Position numbers and translations under genes: made by a program. This document shows positions 8,999 to 17,257 of a stretch of 64,000 nt of DNA, in pieces; the first letter of the stretch is position 1; every line of letters starts with the position of its first letter. The notes under the pieces are model-generated. The model was not told where the DNA came from, ran no database searches, and was given only the letters and a program-made list of their open reading frames with translations. Source of the stretch: JACVRW01 sp963819115 (GTDB lineage Bacteria; Actinomycetota; Thermoleophilia; Solirubrobacterales; Thermoleophilaceae). The DNA is taken from NCBI GenBank assembly GCA_963819115.1, contig CAWFUR010000010.1, positions 248,001 through 312,000 of the forward strand, read 5' to 3'.

Positions 8999-10310
8999 GG
9001 CGTTCGAGGCTACCCCCGCGCCGGCACGGCCGGCCGCCGCTGACAGCGGCTCCGAAGCCGTGCGAGCGGCATGGCGAGTGCTCGCCGCCACCCGCGGCGC
9101 GGTGCTCCTCGTGGCCATCTTCGCCGCGCTCTCCTTCGGCCCTGCGAGCGGCGGCCTTGCGGCCGAGAACGCCCAGAAGTTCGATGAGCCGGCCCTGACC
9201 CACCCGCTCGGCGCCGCGGCCGACGTGCTCTTCTCCCCGCTGGCCCGCTGGGATTCGGTCTGGTACCTCCGGGTTGCCGGCTCGGGGTACGCGGACAGCG
9301 ACGTGCGCGCCGCCTTCTTCCCGCTCTATCCGCTGCTCGTGCGCGGGCTGGGGGAGCTTGGCGGCGGCTCGGACGGCGCGCTGCTTCTGGCCGCCTACAT
9401 CATCTCCCTGACCGCCTTCCTCGGTGCGCTCACGCTCCTTCATCGCCTGGCCGCGCTGGAGCTCGGCCGGCCGCTTGCCGTGCCCACGCTGATGCTGCTG
9501 GCCGTGTTTCCCGGCGCGCTCTACTTCGGCGCCCCCTATTCCGAGAGCCTCTTCCTGCTGCTCTCCGTGGCCGCCTTCTACGGGGCCCGGACCGGCAACT
9601 GGGCCCTCGCCGGCGTCTCGGCGGCGGGTGCCGCGGCCACCCGCAGCGCCGGGATCGTGCTGCTGCTTCCGCTCGCGCTCCTGTGGTGGACATCGGGGTC
9701 CGGTGCTCGCCCGACCAACGCTCGGGCTCCGCTCCTTCCTGGCCCGCGCCGGGCCCGCGACGCGGCCTGGCTCCTGCTCGTGCCGCTCGGCACGGCGGCG
9801 TACGCCGCCTATCTGGGGCTGGCGGAGGGAGATCCCCTGCGCTTCCTCAACGTGCAGGAGGCGTGGTCGCGCCATTTCGCCGGACCGTTCGTGGGCGCCT
9901 GGGACGGCCTGACGGCCGCGGTGGACGGCGTGCGCCAGCTCGCCTCGGGGCAGCGCGCGCACGTGTACTTCGAGCAGGCGGGAGGTGACCCGTACCGGGT
10001 GGCGGCGCTCAACATCCTCCTGTTCGGCTTCCTGGTGTTCGTGGCGGTCGCGGCCGTCGGGGTGTGGCGGCGGCTCCCGCGCCCCTACGCCGTCTACGTG
10101 GTGGCGGCGCTGGCCCTGCCGCTCAGCTTCCCGGTGGAGCCGCAGCCGCTGATGTCGCTGCCGCGATTCGTCGCGGTGCTCTTCCCGGTCTTCATGTGGC
10201 TCGCCGTCTGGTGCGAGGAGCGCCGTCTCACCGACCGGGCGCTGGTGGTCTCCGCCATCGGGCTCGGTCTGTTCACGGCCCAGTACGCCACCTGGCACTT
10301 CATCGCGTGA
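8997..10310 (+). CDS. PIG-V-like mannosyltransferase, carries an in-frame dispersed repeat
   Basis: Multi-spanning protein of 437 residues resembling bacterial members of the GPI mannosyltransferase 2 (PIG-V) family, which use polyprenyl-phosphate sugars on the outer membrane face. Evidence is the loop LARWDSVWYLRVAGSGY with the RWDS/WYL pattern, FFPLYPLLVRGL, the region FPGALYFGAPYSESLFLLL, and the terminal SLPRFVAVLFPVFMWLA. About ten hydrophobic segments are visible. Residues about 234-248 (GARPTNARAPLLPG and neighbours) are encoded by a copy of the 44-bp repeat described below and look like an insertion into a loop. The start is ATG 8997; GTG 8988 or GTG 9078 are alternatives. The stop overlaps the GTG of the next gene. 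Confidence 0.8.
   Translation: MAFEATPAPARPAAADSGSEAVRAAWRVLAATRGAVLLVAIFAALSFGPASGGLAAENAQKFDEPALTHPLGAAADVLFSPLARWDSVWYLRVAGSGYADSDVRAAFFPLYPLLVRGLGELGGGSDGALLLAAYIISLTAFLGALTLLHRLAALELGRPLAVPTLMLLAVFPGALYFGAPYSESLFLLLSVAAFYGARTGNWALAGVSAAGAAATRSAGIVLLLPLALLWWTSGSGARPTNARAPLLPGPRRARDAAWLLLVPLGTAAYAAYLGLAEGDPLRFLNVQEAWSRHFAGPFVGAWDGLTAAVDGVRQLASGQRAHVYFEQAGGDPYRVAALNILLFGFLVFVAVAAVGVWRRLPRPYAVYVVAALALPLSFPVEPQPLMSLPRFVAVLFPVFMWLAVWCEERRLTDRALVVSAIGLGLFTAQYATWHFIA
9697..9740 (+). repeat. Dispersed 44-bp hairpin repeat, copy A (inside a CDS)
   Basis: Begins GGTCCGGTGCTCGCCCGA and contains the inverted pair GCCCGA/TCGGGC around a 7-base loop (CCAACGC). It matches copies at 12860, 49944 (reverse) and 59817 at most positions. 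This copy lies inside the PIG-V-like gene without breaking its frame. Confidence 0.85.
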
Positions 10311-10975
10311 GTCCGCGCGCCGTGCTGCTGGACGCCCTCGGGACGCTGGTGGAGCTCCAGCCTCCGGCCCCGCGGCTGCGGGCGGCGCTTCGCGAGGCCG
10401 GCTTCGAGGTGGACGAGGACCGCGCGGCGGCGGGCTTCGGCGCCGAGATCGCCTACTACCTCGAGCACCACCTCGAGGGCGCCGACGCGGCTTCGCTCGG
10501 CGACCTGCGCGACCGCTGCGCGGAGGCGCTCCGCTCCGGCCTCGGCCTCCCCGGCCTCGACCACGTCACCGCCCGCGAGGCGATGCTGGCCTCGCTCGAG
10601 TTCCGCCTCTTCCCGGACGTGTCCGGTGCCCTCGAGGAGCTGCGTGGAGCGGGGTGCAGGCTTGTGGTGGTGAGCAACTGGGACTGCTCGCTTCCGGACT
10701 GGCTGGCCCCCACCGGGGTGCTGGGCCTACTCGACGGAGTGGTCTCCTCGGCCGAGGTGGGCGCCGCGAAGCCCGATCCGGCCCCGTTCCGCCGCGGCCT
10801 GGAGCTGGCCGGCGTGCAGGCGGGCGCGGCGCTTCACGTGGGCGACTCGGCGGTGAACGACGTGGAGGGCGCGCGGGCGGCCGGTGTGAGGGCCGTGCTC
10901 CTCGCGCGAGACGGCCGGCCGCCGGCGGGTGTGGAGTCGGTGGCGTCTCTCGCAGAGGTCGTCTCCCTACTCTGA
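10307..10975 (+). CDS. HAD-superfamily hydrolase
   Basis: Cytoplasmic HAD phosphatase-like protein of 222 residues. Motif I is LLDALGTLVEL (nucleophile Asp), motif II is VVVSNWD, motif III carries Lys in GAAKPDPAPF, and motif IV is LHVGDSAVNDVEGARAAG. An alpha-helical cap lies between motifs I and II (about residues 20-90). The GTG start at 10307 overlaps the stop of the mannosyltransferase gene as GTGA. The substrate is unknown. The neighbouring CPBP gene begins immediately after its stop, so the three genes form an operon. Confidence 0.88.
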   Translation: MSPRAVLLDALGTLVELQPPAPRLRAALREAGFEVDEDRAAAGFGAEIAYYLEHHLEGADAASLGDLRDRCAEALRSGLGLPGLDHVTAREAMLASLEFRLFPDVSGALEELRGAGCRLVVVSNWDCSLPDWLAPTGVLGLLDGVVSSAEVGAAKPDPAPFRRGLELAGVQAGAALHVGDSAVNDVEGARAAGVRAVLLARDGRPPAGVESVASLAEVVSLL

Positions 10976-11848
10976 ATGCCGATGGAAGCCGTGGCCGCCG
11001 TCTCCCCGCCCGACCCGCCGGAGCTCCCCGAGGGGGCCGCGCCGCGCTGGCCGCCGTGGTACGCGGGGGTCGGGTTCCTCGTGGCGCTCACGGCCACGCT
11101 GGTGGCGGTGGGCATCGTGGCCGCCGTGCTCGGGGTGAACACGGACGAGGAGGACGCCACCTTCACGGCGCTGGCCACGCTCGCGCAGAGCGCCATCTTC
11201 ATCGGCACGGCCGTCACGTTCGCGTCGTTCACCCGCAAGCCGAGGGCCTGGCACTTCGGGCTGCGGCGTACGCCACTGTGGCGTGCGGTGGGCTGGGCGG
11301 CGCTCGGGCTCTTCGTCTTCTACCTCACCGCGGCGATCTACTCCGTGATCGTCCAGCCCGATGCCGAGCAGACGGTGGCCCAGGACCTGGGCAGCAACGA
11401 GGGCACCTTCGGCCTGATCGCGGCGGGATTCCTCATCATCTGCGTGGCCCCGGCGGCGGAGGAGTTCTTCTTCCGCGGCTTCTTCTTCAAGGCGCTGCGC
11501 TCGCGCTACTCGGTGCTGGCCGCCGCGGCGATCGACGGCGGGCTCTTCGGGATGATCCATTACGACTTCTCGGGCGCGGATGCCCTTCTGATCCTGCCCC
11601 CCCTCGCCCTGCTCGGGTTCATCTTCTGCCTGGTCTACGAGAAGACGGGCTCGATCTTCCCGGTGATCGCAATGCACTCCTTCAACAACGCGATCGCCTT
11701 CGGCGCGCAGGCCGACGGGTGGGAGGTCTCCCTGGTGCTCGGGCCCCTCATGCTGCTCGCGGTACTCATCGCGGCCCACTTCGTGCCCGCCGCTCCGGCC
11801 CTGCGCGGGACCGTGGCCCGGCCACTCCGGGCTGCGGGCGTGCCATAG
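10976..11848 (+). CDS. CPBP-family intramembrane metalloprotease
   Basis: Membrane protein of 290 residues with about eight hydrophobic segments and the CPBP (Rce1/CAAX-like, formerly Abi) motifs: PAAEEFFFRGFF (EExxxR), LFGMIHY with the second motif His, and MHSFNNA with the third. These residues bind the catalytic metal in characterised relatives. Bacterial substrates are usually unknown. The N-terminal 20 residues are Pro-rich and cytoplasmic. Its ATG directly follows the stop of the HAD gene. Confidence 0.9.
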   Translation: MPMEAVAAVSPPDPPELPEGAAPRWPPWYAGVGFLVALTATLVAVGIVAAVLGVNTDEEDATFTALATLAQSAIFIGTAVTFASFTRKPRAWHFGLRRTPLWRAVGWAALGLFVFYLTAAIYSVIVQPDAEQTVAQDLGSNEGTFGLIAAGFLIICVAPAAEEFFFRGFFFKALRSRYSVLAAAAIDGGLFGMIHYDFSGADALLILPPLALLGFIFCLVYEKTGSIFPVIAMHSFNNAIAFGAQADGWEVSLVLGPLMLLAVLIAAHFVPAAPALRGTVARPLRAAGVP

Positions 11849-11859
11849 TTCCCGCCTCG

Positions 11860-12855
11860 ATGAGGATGCGACTGGCTCTACCGCTCTGCGCGGCCGCGCT
11901 CGCCGTCCCCTCTGCGGCGGCCGCCCAGGTCCCGCCTGTGCCCACCCCTCCGGTGGTCCCCCCACCCGCCCCGGCGCCGGCTGCCGGCTCGGCCGGGTTC
12001 GCCGTCAAGGGCGGAGTGGCCACCAGGAAGGCGCGCTACTACGCGCCGGGCCAGGTGGTGGCGATCAGGGGACGGGTCAAGCCCTACGTGGCCGGCCAGG
12101 TGGTGTCCCTCCGGGTCATCCGCAAGGGCAAGCAGAGTAAGAAGATCCGGCGCAAGGTGGGCGCCGGCGGCGTGTTCGCCTTCCGTGTGCAGGTGGGCAA
12201 CCCGGGCACGCTGCGCTTCGTGGTCCGTCACGCCGCCACCCCCAGACAGGTGGCCTTCCGGGCGAAGGACCGCAAGGTCCAGGTCGTGGCCTGGAGCGCC
12301 GGCGCGGGCTCGAAGGGCACCCACGTCCTGCTGCTCCAGCGCCAGCTTCTCTCACTCGGGTTCGCCACGCCGGTCACCGGCTACTTCGACTCGGCCACCG
12401 CTCGCGCGGTCACCGCGTTCCGCAAGACCAACGGTCTCGGCACCACGGGCTACGCGGACGGCATGGTGTACGGCAAGCTCCTGCGCGGGCAGGGCGCCTA
12501 CAAGCTCGTCCACCGCACGGCGGGCAAGAACGGCAAGCACGTGGAGTTCGACTGGTCGCGCCAGGTGCTCGTCCTGGCCCAGAGGGGCCACGTCTACCGC
12601 GTGTACCACGCGTCATCGGGCAAGCCCTCCACCCCCACGGTCTTCGGGGCGTTCAAGTTCTATCTCAAGACCCCGGGCACGAACTCGCACGGGATGGTCG
12701 ACTCGAGCTACTTCATCGGCGGCTACGCAATCCACGGATACGTGGACGTCCCGAACTACGCGGCCAGCCACGGCTGCCTGCGGGTGCCGATCCCGAACGC
12801 GCGCCAGATCTACGACTGGGTCGACATCGGCGACCCGATCTTCGTTTATCGGTAA
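11860..12855 (+). CDS. Secreted L,D-transpeptidase with peptidoglycan-binding domain
   Basis: Exported protein of 331 residues. A signal peptide (about 1-22, ending PSAAAA-Q) and a Pro-rich linker are followed by a beta domain (about 45-140), a PG_binding_1 repeat (LLLQRQLLSLGFATPVTGYFD, about 150-205), and a C-terminal YkuD catalytic domain with AIHGY and ASHGCLRVPI, the HxxxxxHGC type motif with nucleophile Cys. It should make 3-3 crosslinks or attach proteins to peptidoglycan. The closely following hairpin repeat (12860) separates it from the convergent gene at 12918. Confidence 0.9.
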   Translation: MRMRLALPLCAAALAVPSAAAAQVPPVPTPPVVPPPAPAPAAGSAGFAVKGGVATRKARYYAPGQVVAIRGRVKPYVAGQVVSLRVIRKGKQSKKIRRKVGAGGVFAFRVQVGNPGTLRFVVRHAATPRQVAFRAKDRKVQVVAWSAGAGSKGTHVLLLQRQLLSLGFATPVTGYFDSATARAVTAFRKTNGLGTTGYADGMVYGKLLRGQGAYKLVHRTAGKNGKHVEFDWSRQVLVLAQRGHVYRVYHASSGKPSTPTVFGAFKFYLKTPGTNSHGMVDSSYFIGGYAIHGYVDVPNYAASHGCLRVPIPNARQIYDWVDIGDPIFVYR

Positions 12856-12859
12856 ACCT

Positions 12860-12903
12860 GGTCCGGTGCTCGCCCGACCAGCGCTCGGGCTGCGCTCCTC
12901 CCT
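12860..12903 (+). repeat. Dispersed 44-bp hairpin repeat, copy B
   Basis: Starts four bases after the stop of the L,D-transpeptidase gene and fills most of the gap to the convergent gene at 12918. The stem is GCCCGA/TCGGGC with loop CCAGCGC. It could end transcription of either neighbour, although no T-run follows. Confidence 0.85.
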
Positions 12904-12917
12904 TTAGGCCTCAGTGC

Positions 12918-13325
12918 CTAGGCCGCGCGCCAGTCGCCGCTGGTGCTGCGCTGCTTGGGCATCATGTTGGCCAGCATCCCGAGGCCGCCGCCGTAGATCA
13001 GCAGGGCGAGCAATGACGGGACTCCGTGGTTCACCCACGCGTTGTCGGAGTCGATGATGCTCGCGAACGGCGCCAGCAGCACATCGTTCACGTCGTCGAT
13101 CGCCTCGCGCACGTCACCGTGCTGCTGCTCGCGCACCCGCTCCAGCGTGGGGGAGGGGCTGGGGTCGTTGATGGTCACGCCCTTGTTCTCGGTGTTGAGA
13201 TCGCGATCGAGCGCGTTCTGCTGCGTCTTCGAGCCGCGGTTCATCTCGTCGACCGCGAAAGCGAAGAAGCCGACGATCACGAACAGGGACACGATGATGG
13301 CGATCCAGCGAATTAGTGCGCCCAT
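12918..13325 (-). CDS. Small membrane protein of unknown function
   Basis: Protein of 135 residues not recognised as a named family. It has two membrane segments: an N-terminal one (about residues 5-26, with IAIIVSLFVIVGFFAFAV) and a C-terminal one (about 103-122, LLALLIYGGGLGMLA), with an extracytoplasmic, acidic loop between them. The ATG at 13325 places the first segment at the N-terminus. It is divergent from pyrE with a gap of about 60 bp. Confidence 0.75.
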   Translation of the reverse strand: MGALIRWIAIIVSLFVIVGFFAFAVDEMNRGSKTQQNALDRDLNTENKGVTINDPSPSPTLERVREQQHGDVREAIDDVNDVLLAPFASIIDSDNAWVNHGVPSLLALLIYGGGLGMLANMMPKQRSTSGDWRAA

Positions 13326-13386
13326 CTCGGGACTACCATCGGCAGCCGCGTGCAGAACCTGACCCCCGCACACGAGACTTCCACCG

Positions 13387-13941
13387 ATGTCTGACGCCCG
13401 CGACCGGCTCGTGGCCGAGTTGCGGGAGCACGCGCTGGTGATCGGCGAGGTGACCCTGACCAGCGGCCGTAAGGCCCAGTACTACGTGGACGCGAAGCGC
13501 GCGATCCTCCGACCGGCGGGGTTCAGGGCCCTGGGAGAGCTCGTGGCCGCGGAGGCCGCCCGGACCGGGGCCACCGCCGTGGGCGGCCTCACGATGGGCG
13601 CCGACCCGGTCGCGTGCTCCGCGCTGGCCGCCGGCGCCGAGGTCAGGGCCTTCTTCGTGCGCAAGGAGCGCAAGGAGCACGGCCTCCAGCGCTGGATCGA
13701 GGGTCCGCCCCTCGACGACGGGGAGAGCTGCCTGATCGTGGAGGACGTGGTGACCACCGGAGGCTCGACGGTGAAGGCGATCGAGCGCGTGCGCGAGGAG
13801 GGCCTCGAGATCACCGGCGTGGTGAGCGTGCTCGACCGCCTGGCGGGTGGCGGGGAGGCCATCGAGGCCGCCTCCGGCGGGGCCCCCTACGTGGCCCTGA
13901 CCACGATCGACGACGTGTATCCGGACCGTCCGGACCGCTAA
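13387..13941 (+). CDS. pyrE: Orotate phosphoribosyltransferase
   Basis: PyrE converts orotate and PRPP to orotidine 5'-phosphate in pyrimidine synthesis. The 184-residue product has the N-terminal LTSGRKAQYYVDAKR region, the catalytic-loop lysines in FFVRKERKEHG, and the PRPP-binding motif LIVEDVVTTGGST. Length is normal for the bacterial enzyme. It stands apart from other pyrimidine genes here. The ATG at 13387 has no better upstream alternative. Confidence 0.95.
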   Translation: MSDARDRLVAELREHALVIGEVTLTSGRKAQYYVDAKRAILRPAGFRALGELVAAEAARTGATAVGGLTMGADPVACSALAAGAEVRAFFVRKERKEHGLQRWIEGPPLDDGESCLIVEDVVTTGGSTVKAIERVREEGLEITGVVSVLDRLAGGGEAIEAASGGAPYVALTTIDDVYPDRPDR

Positions 13942-14102
13942 TCGACCCAAGCGGGAGGATCGGCGGGCGCGTTAGTGCAACTTCGCTCGCGCCGGAGGCT
14001 CCAGGGCGGTCCTTAGGGACCTAGCGCACAACTAGCCGGACCAAAGCTCCCGCGATCTCGGGCAGCGCTGAGCGACTCGATGAGGCTGTCGATGCGAGGT
14101 GC

Positions 14103-14657
14103 ATGCATTCCCGTTGGACGTTTTTCCTCGTTCTTGTCCTCTCGATCGCCGCTTCGTGTGTGGCCGCAGGCTCCGCAATGGCCAGCTCATGCGGGTTCGG
14201 GCGCCTCCAGGCCGACCAGGCCACTCCCAAGAAGCTGCGGCTGGCCACGCTCTGCCTGCTGAACCGGGAGCGCCGCCACCATGGCCTCCCTCGGCTGACC
14301 GTGGATGCGCGCCTGCGCCTCGCCGCCCACCGGCACGCGGACGACATGGTCACGCGCCGTTACTTCGCCCACGTCTCGGGCAGTGGCTCCCGGCCCGCCG
14401 ACCGCATTCGCGCCGCCGGCTACATGGGCAGCGCCCACCACTGGCTGGTGGGAGAGAACCTCGTGTGGGGTGCGGGAGCGTTCTCCACTCCCGTCGACCG
14501 GGTGCGTGCGCTCATGCACAGCCCGCCGCACCGCGAGAACATGCTGCGGCCCGGCTTCCGCGAGGTCGGCATCTGGGTGGACCCGCGTGCCCCCGTGCAC
14601 GCCGCCTTCCAGAGCGGCGCCACCTACGTGCTCAACTTCGGCGCGGCCGGCGGGTAG
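14103..14657 (+). CDS. Secreted CAP (SCP/PR1) domain protein
   Basis: Exported protein of 184 residues: signal peptide (about 1-27, hydrophobic FFLVLVLSIAASCVAAG) followed by a CAP domain. CAP signatures are LCLLNRERRHHGLPRL, HADDMVTRRYFAHVSG with the conserved His/Glu-type cavity residues, GENLVWGAG, and HSPPHRENMLRPGFREVGI. Bacterial CAP proteins are secreted and may bind lipids or cell-wall material, but their activity is mostly unproven. It is convergent with the glycosyltransferase gene, with only one base between stops. Confidence 0.9.
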   Translation: MHSRWTFFLVLVLSIAASCVAAGSAMASSCGFGRLQADQATPKKLRLATLCLLNRERRHHGLPRLTVDARLRLAAHRHADDMVTRRYFAHVSGSGSRPADRIRAAGYMGSAHHWLVGENLVWGAGAFSTPVDRVRALMHSPPHRENMLRPGFREVGIWVDPRAPVHAAFQSGATYVLNFGAAGG

Positions 14658-15947
14658 TCAGCCGGCCGCGGGGCCGTTCTGGATCAGGCCGAGCAGGCGC
14701 TCAGCCTGCCGGCGCTGATCGCAGTTGGCCTCGACGAAGGCGCGTCCGGCCCGTCCCATCGCCACCCTCGTGGCACCGGGGAGATGGAGCACGTCGCCGA
14801 TCGCCGCGGCCAGCGCGCTCGGATCCGAGGGCGGCACCAGGCGCCCCCGGTCGTCCCCGATCAGCTCGGGCAGGCCCACCTCGCGCGTGCCCACCACCGG
14901 AAGCTCCAGCGCCATGGCCTCCTTCAGGGCCACCGGCATCGAGTCGCGGTCGCCGTCGGGCGCCACGATGCAGGGGAGGACGCTCATCGAGGCGCCCTCG
15001 AGGAGCTCACCGATGGCATCGTTGCCGAGTGCGCCGAGGAGACGAACGGGCGCCCCGGTCTCGGCGATCTCCCGCTCCAGGCGGGGACGCTCGGGCCCCT
15101 CGCCCACGATCAGCACCTCGCGCCCGTCGAGACCGGACTCGGCCCGAGCCGCGGCGGCGATGAGGTCGGAGAAGCCCTTCTTGGGCACCAGCCGGCCCAC
15201 CGCCACCACGGGCCCCTCGGCCACGTAGGGGCTCCTGCGCCTGAAGCGCGCGAGGTCGGCCCCCAGGATCAGCACCGAGACCTTGTGTGCGTGCTCGGGC
15301 GCCACCTGCTCGATGTGGCGGACGTTGTACTCGCAGTCCGTTACGCAGAAGGACGCGAGGCGAAGGTTCTCCCGGAGGCTCTCGGGATTCCGGAACGCGT
15401 CGGTGGCGTGTGTGGCGAAGCTGTAGGGGCGGCCGGTGAAGCGCGAGAGGATCCGGGCGATGTCGGTGGGCTCGCTGGCGAAGTGCGCATGCAGGTGGCG
15501 CGAGCGGGAGGCCGCCGCCGCCCATGGGGCGATCCGGGCGAGCCCGCGAAGCCGGCGCCGCCCACCCGGCGGCGGCCACGAGCTCTCCCGGGCCAGGAAG
15601 GAGAGGGCGGTCCCGGGGGCTCGCGCCGACAGCCCGGCCGCGGCGCGGAGGCGGGAGGCGGCTCCCGCGTCGGCCGGATAGCTCACGGCGGCCACGGGCG
15701 GGCGCTCGGGATCGGGTACGCCGGGCGCCAGCGCCACCGCCTCCACCGGCACGCCGAGACCCACGAGCTCGCGAAGCTCGCCCTCCACGAAGGTCTCTGA
15801 GATCTGCGGATAGCGGGCGAGCACCGAGAGGATCGGCCGCTCGTCGCCGCCGGCGGTTGTGTGGTTTGAGCTCAAGGCAGGGGATGGGCGCGGGACGCCC
15901 GCGGGCGGCCGGAGCCTAGTCGGCACGCGGTCGAACCGGCCCCGCAC
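14658..15947 (-). CDS. GT4-type glycosyltransferase (GT-B fold)
   Basis: Protein of up to 429 residues with a family 4 glycosyltransferase layout. The N-terminal Rossmann domain contains ARYPQISETFVEGELREL and HLHAHFASEPTDIARIL. The C-terminal domain (glycos_transf_1) has VVAVGRLVPKKGFSDLI, EVLIVGEGPERPRLE, and the E-x7-E-like nucleotide-sugar region PVALKEAMALELPVVGT. It probably acts on lipid-linked or exopolysaccharide intermediates at the inner membrane face. The start is uncertain: the first 35 residues are unlike the family, and an internal TTG near 15872 gives a protein starting close to ILSVLARYPQ. Confidence 0.87.
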   Translation of the reverse strand: MRGRFDRVPTRLRPPAGVPRPSPALSSNHTTAGGDERPILSVLARYPQISETFVEGELRELVGLGVPVEAVALAPGVPDPERPPVAAVSYPADAGAASRLRAAAGLSARAPGTALSFLARESSWPPPGGRRRLRGLARIAPWAAAASRSRHLHAHFASEPTDIARILSRFTGRPYSFATHATDAFRNPESLRENLRLASFCVTDCEYNVRHIEQVAPEHAHKVSVLILGADLARFRRRSPYVAEGPVVAVGRLVPKKGFSDLIAAAARAESGLDGREVLIVGEGPERPRLEREIAETGAPVRLLGALGNDAIGELLEGASMSVLPCIVAPDGDRDSMPVALKEAMALELPVVGTREVGLPELIGDDRGRLVPPSDPSALAAAIGDVLHLPGATRVAMGRAGRAFVEANCDQRRQAERLLGLIQNGPAAG

Positions 15948-16014
15948 GGAGCGTGCGCAACATCTCGGCGGATGGTTGCATCCGTGCTGCCCGGCCCGCT
16001 ACTCTCCGCCACGC

Positions 16015-17130
16015 GTGACCCGAGTCTCCCGGACCCTCATCCTCGTGCTGGCGGTGGCCGCCGCGGTGGCGATCGCGCCGGCCACGGTCTCGGCGAAGAC
16101 GGTCTGGCTGTGCAAGCCGGGGCAGAAGAGCAACCCGTGCAACCCGGGGCTCAGCACCACGGTGTTCTCGCCGGCGGGCAAGAAGGTGGGCGTCACGAAG
16201 CCGAAGCCCGCGCACCCGCCGCGCTTCGACTGCTTCTACGTATATCCCACGGTCAGCGACCAGACGACTCCCCTGGCGTCCAAGCGCATCGACCCGGAGG
16301 AGCGCTCGATCGCGCTCTACCAGACGGCGCGCTACTCCCAGTACTGCCGTGTCTATGCCCCCATGTACCGGCAGGTGACGCTCTCGGCCCTGCTCGGCGG
16401 AGGCAGGCCGACCACCCAGCCGTCCGTCCCGTACAACGACGTGCGCGAGGCGTGGCGGACGTACCTCCGGAAGTACAACAAGGGCCGTGGTGTGGTGCTC
16501 ATCGGCCACTCCCAGGGCAGCTTCGTGCTCCGTCAGCTCGTGACCAAGGAGATCGACCCGAAGCGCGCCGCGCGCCGCAGGTTGATCTCCGCCGTGCTGC
16601 TCGGCGGCAACGTGACCGTGAAGAAGGGCAAGGACGTGGGCGGGGACTTCAAGCACGTCCGTGCGTGCCGCGCGCCCAGGCAGCTGGGCTGCGTGGTGGC
16701 GTTCTCAACGTTCGAGGACCCGGCCCCCGCGAGCAGCCTCTTCGGCCGCACCTCCGCCGCCGGGCTCGAGGTGCTCTGCACCAACCCGGCGGCTCTCGGC
16801 GGCGGCTCGGCCAAGCTCACCTCGATCTACCCGAGCGCTCCCTTCGCCCCCGGCACCATCATCGCCACGGCGATCAAGATCCTCGGCATCACCCAGCCCA
16901 CTCCGCCCACCACCTGGGCACAGCTCGCGGGCGCCTACAGAGGCCGCTGCTCCTCCGCCGGCGGCGCCGACGTCCTGCAGATCACCCCCCGCAAGGGCGC
17001 GCCGAAGTTCACCGCGTCACCCGACCCCACCTGGGGCCTGCACCTGGTGGACGCGAACATCGCGCTGGGCAATCTCGTGGACCTGGTCCACACCCAGGGC
17101 ACCGCCTACCTGAAGAAGCACGGCGGCTAG
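16015..17130 (+). CDS. Secreted DUF3089 alpha/beta hydrolase
   Basis: Exported protein of 371 residues starting at GTG 16015, with a signal peptide ending about residue 26 (ATVSA-KTVW). It matches the DUF3089 family: PPRFDCFYVYPTV, RYSQYCRVYAPMYRQ, NDVREAWRTYL, and the nucleophile elbow LIGHSQGSFVLRQL (Ser about residue 165). The C-terminal WGLHLVDANIALGNLVDLV contains a candidate catalytic His. These proteins are lysophospholipase-like esterases, with substrates mostly unknown. A hairpin GGCGGC/GCCGCC spans the stop codon (17122-17137) and may act as a terminator. Confidence 0.87.
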   Translation: MTRVSRTLILVLAVAAAVAIAPATVSAKTVWLCKPGQKSNPCNPGLSTTVFSPAGKKVGVTKPKPAHPPRFDCFYVYPTVSDQTTPLASKRIDPEERSIALYQTARYSQYCRVYAPMYRQVTLSALLGGGRPTTQPSVPYNDVREAWRTYLRKYNKGRGVVLIGHSQGSFVLRQLVTKEIDPKRAARRRLISAVLLGGNVTVKKGKDVGGDFKHVRACRAPRQLGCVVAFSTFEDPAPASSLFGRTSAAGLEVLCTNPAALGGGSAKLTSIYPSAPFAPGTIIATAIKILGITQPTPPTTWAQLAGAYRGRCSSAGGADVLQITPRKGAPKFTASPDPTWGLHLVDANIALGNLVDLVHTQGTAYLKKHGG

Positions 17131-17257
17131 CGCCGCCGCTCGCGCCCTCACCCCCGCATGCCGATGGGCGCGGACCAGGCCGACGCTCGCGCGATCGCCG
17201 CAAGGTCGTCACCGTTGTCCACGCCGCTCCATTCCGTTCGCCTCGAGTCTGACCGCC

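Noticed and set aside
8232..10298. 688-codon minus-strand frame across the MscS and mannosyltransferase genes
   Set aside because: Arg/Gly/Glu-rich, no domains, and it covers two genes with clear motifs on different strands and frames.
10967..11965. 332-codon minus-strand frame opposite the CPBP gene
   Set aside because: Composition of an antisense shadow; the plus strand shows metal-binding motifs and membrane helices.
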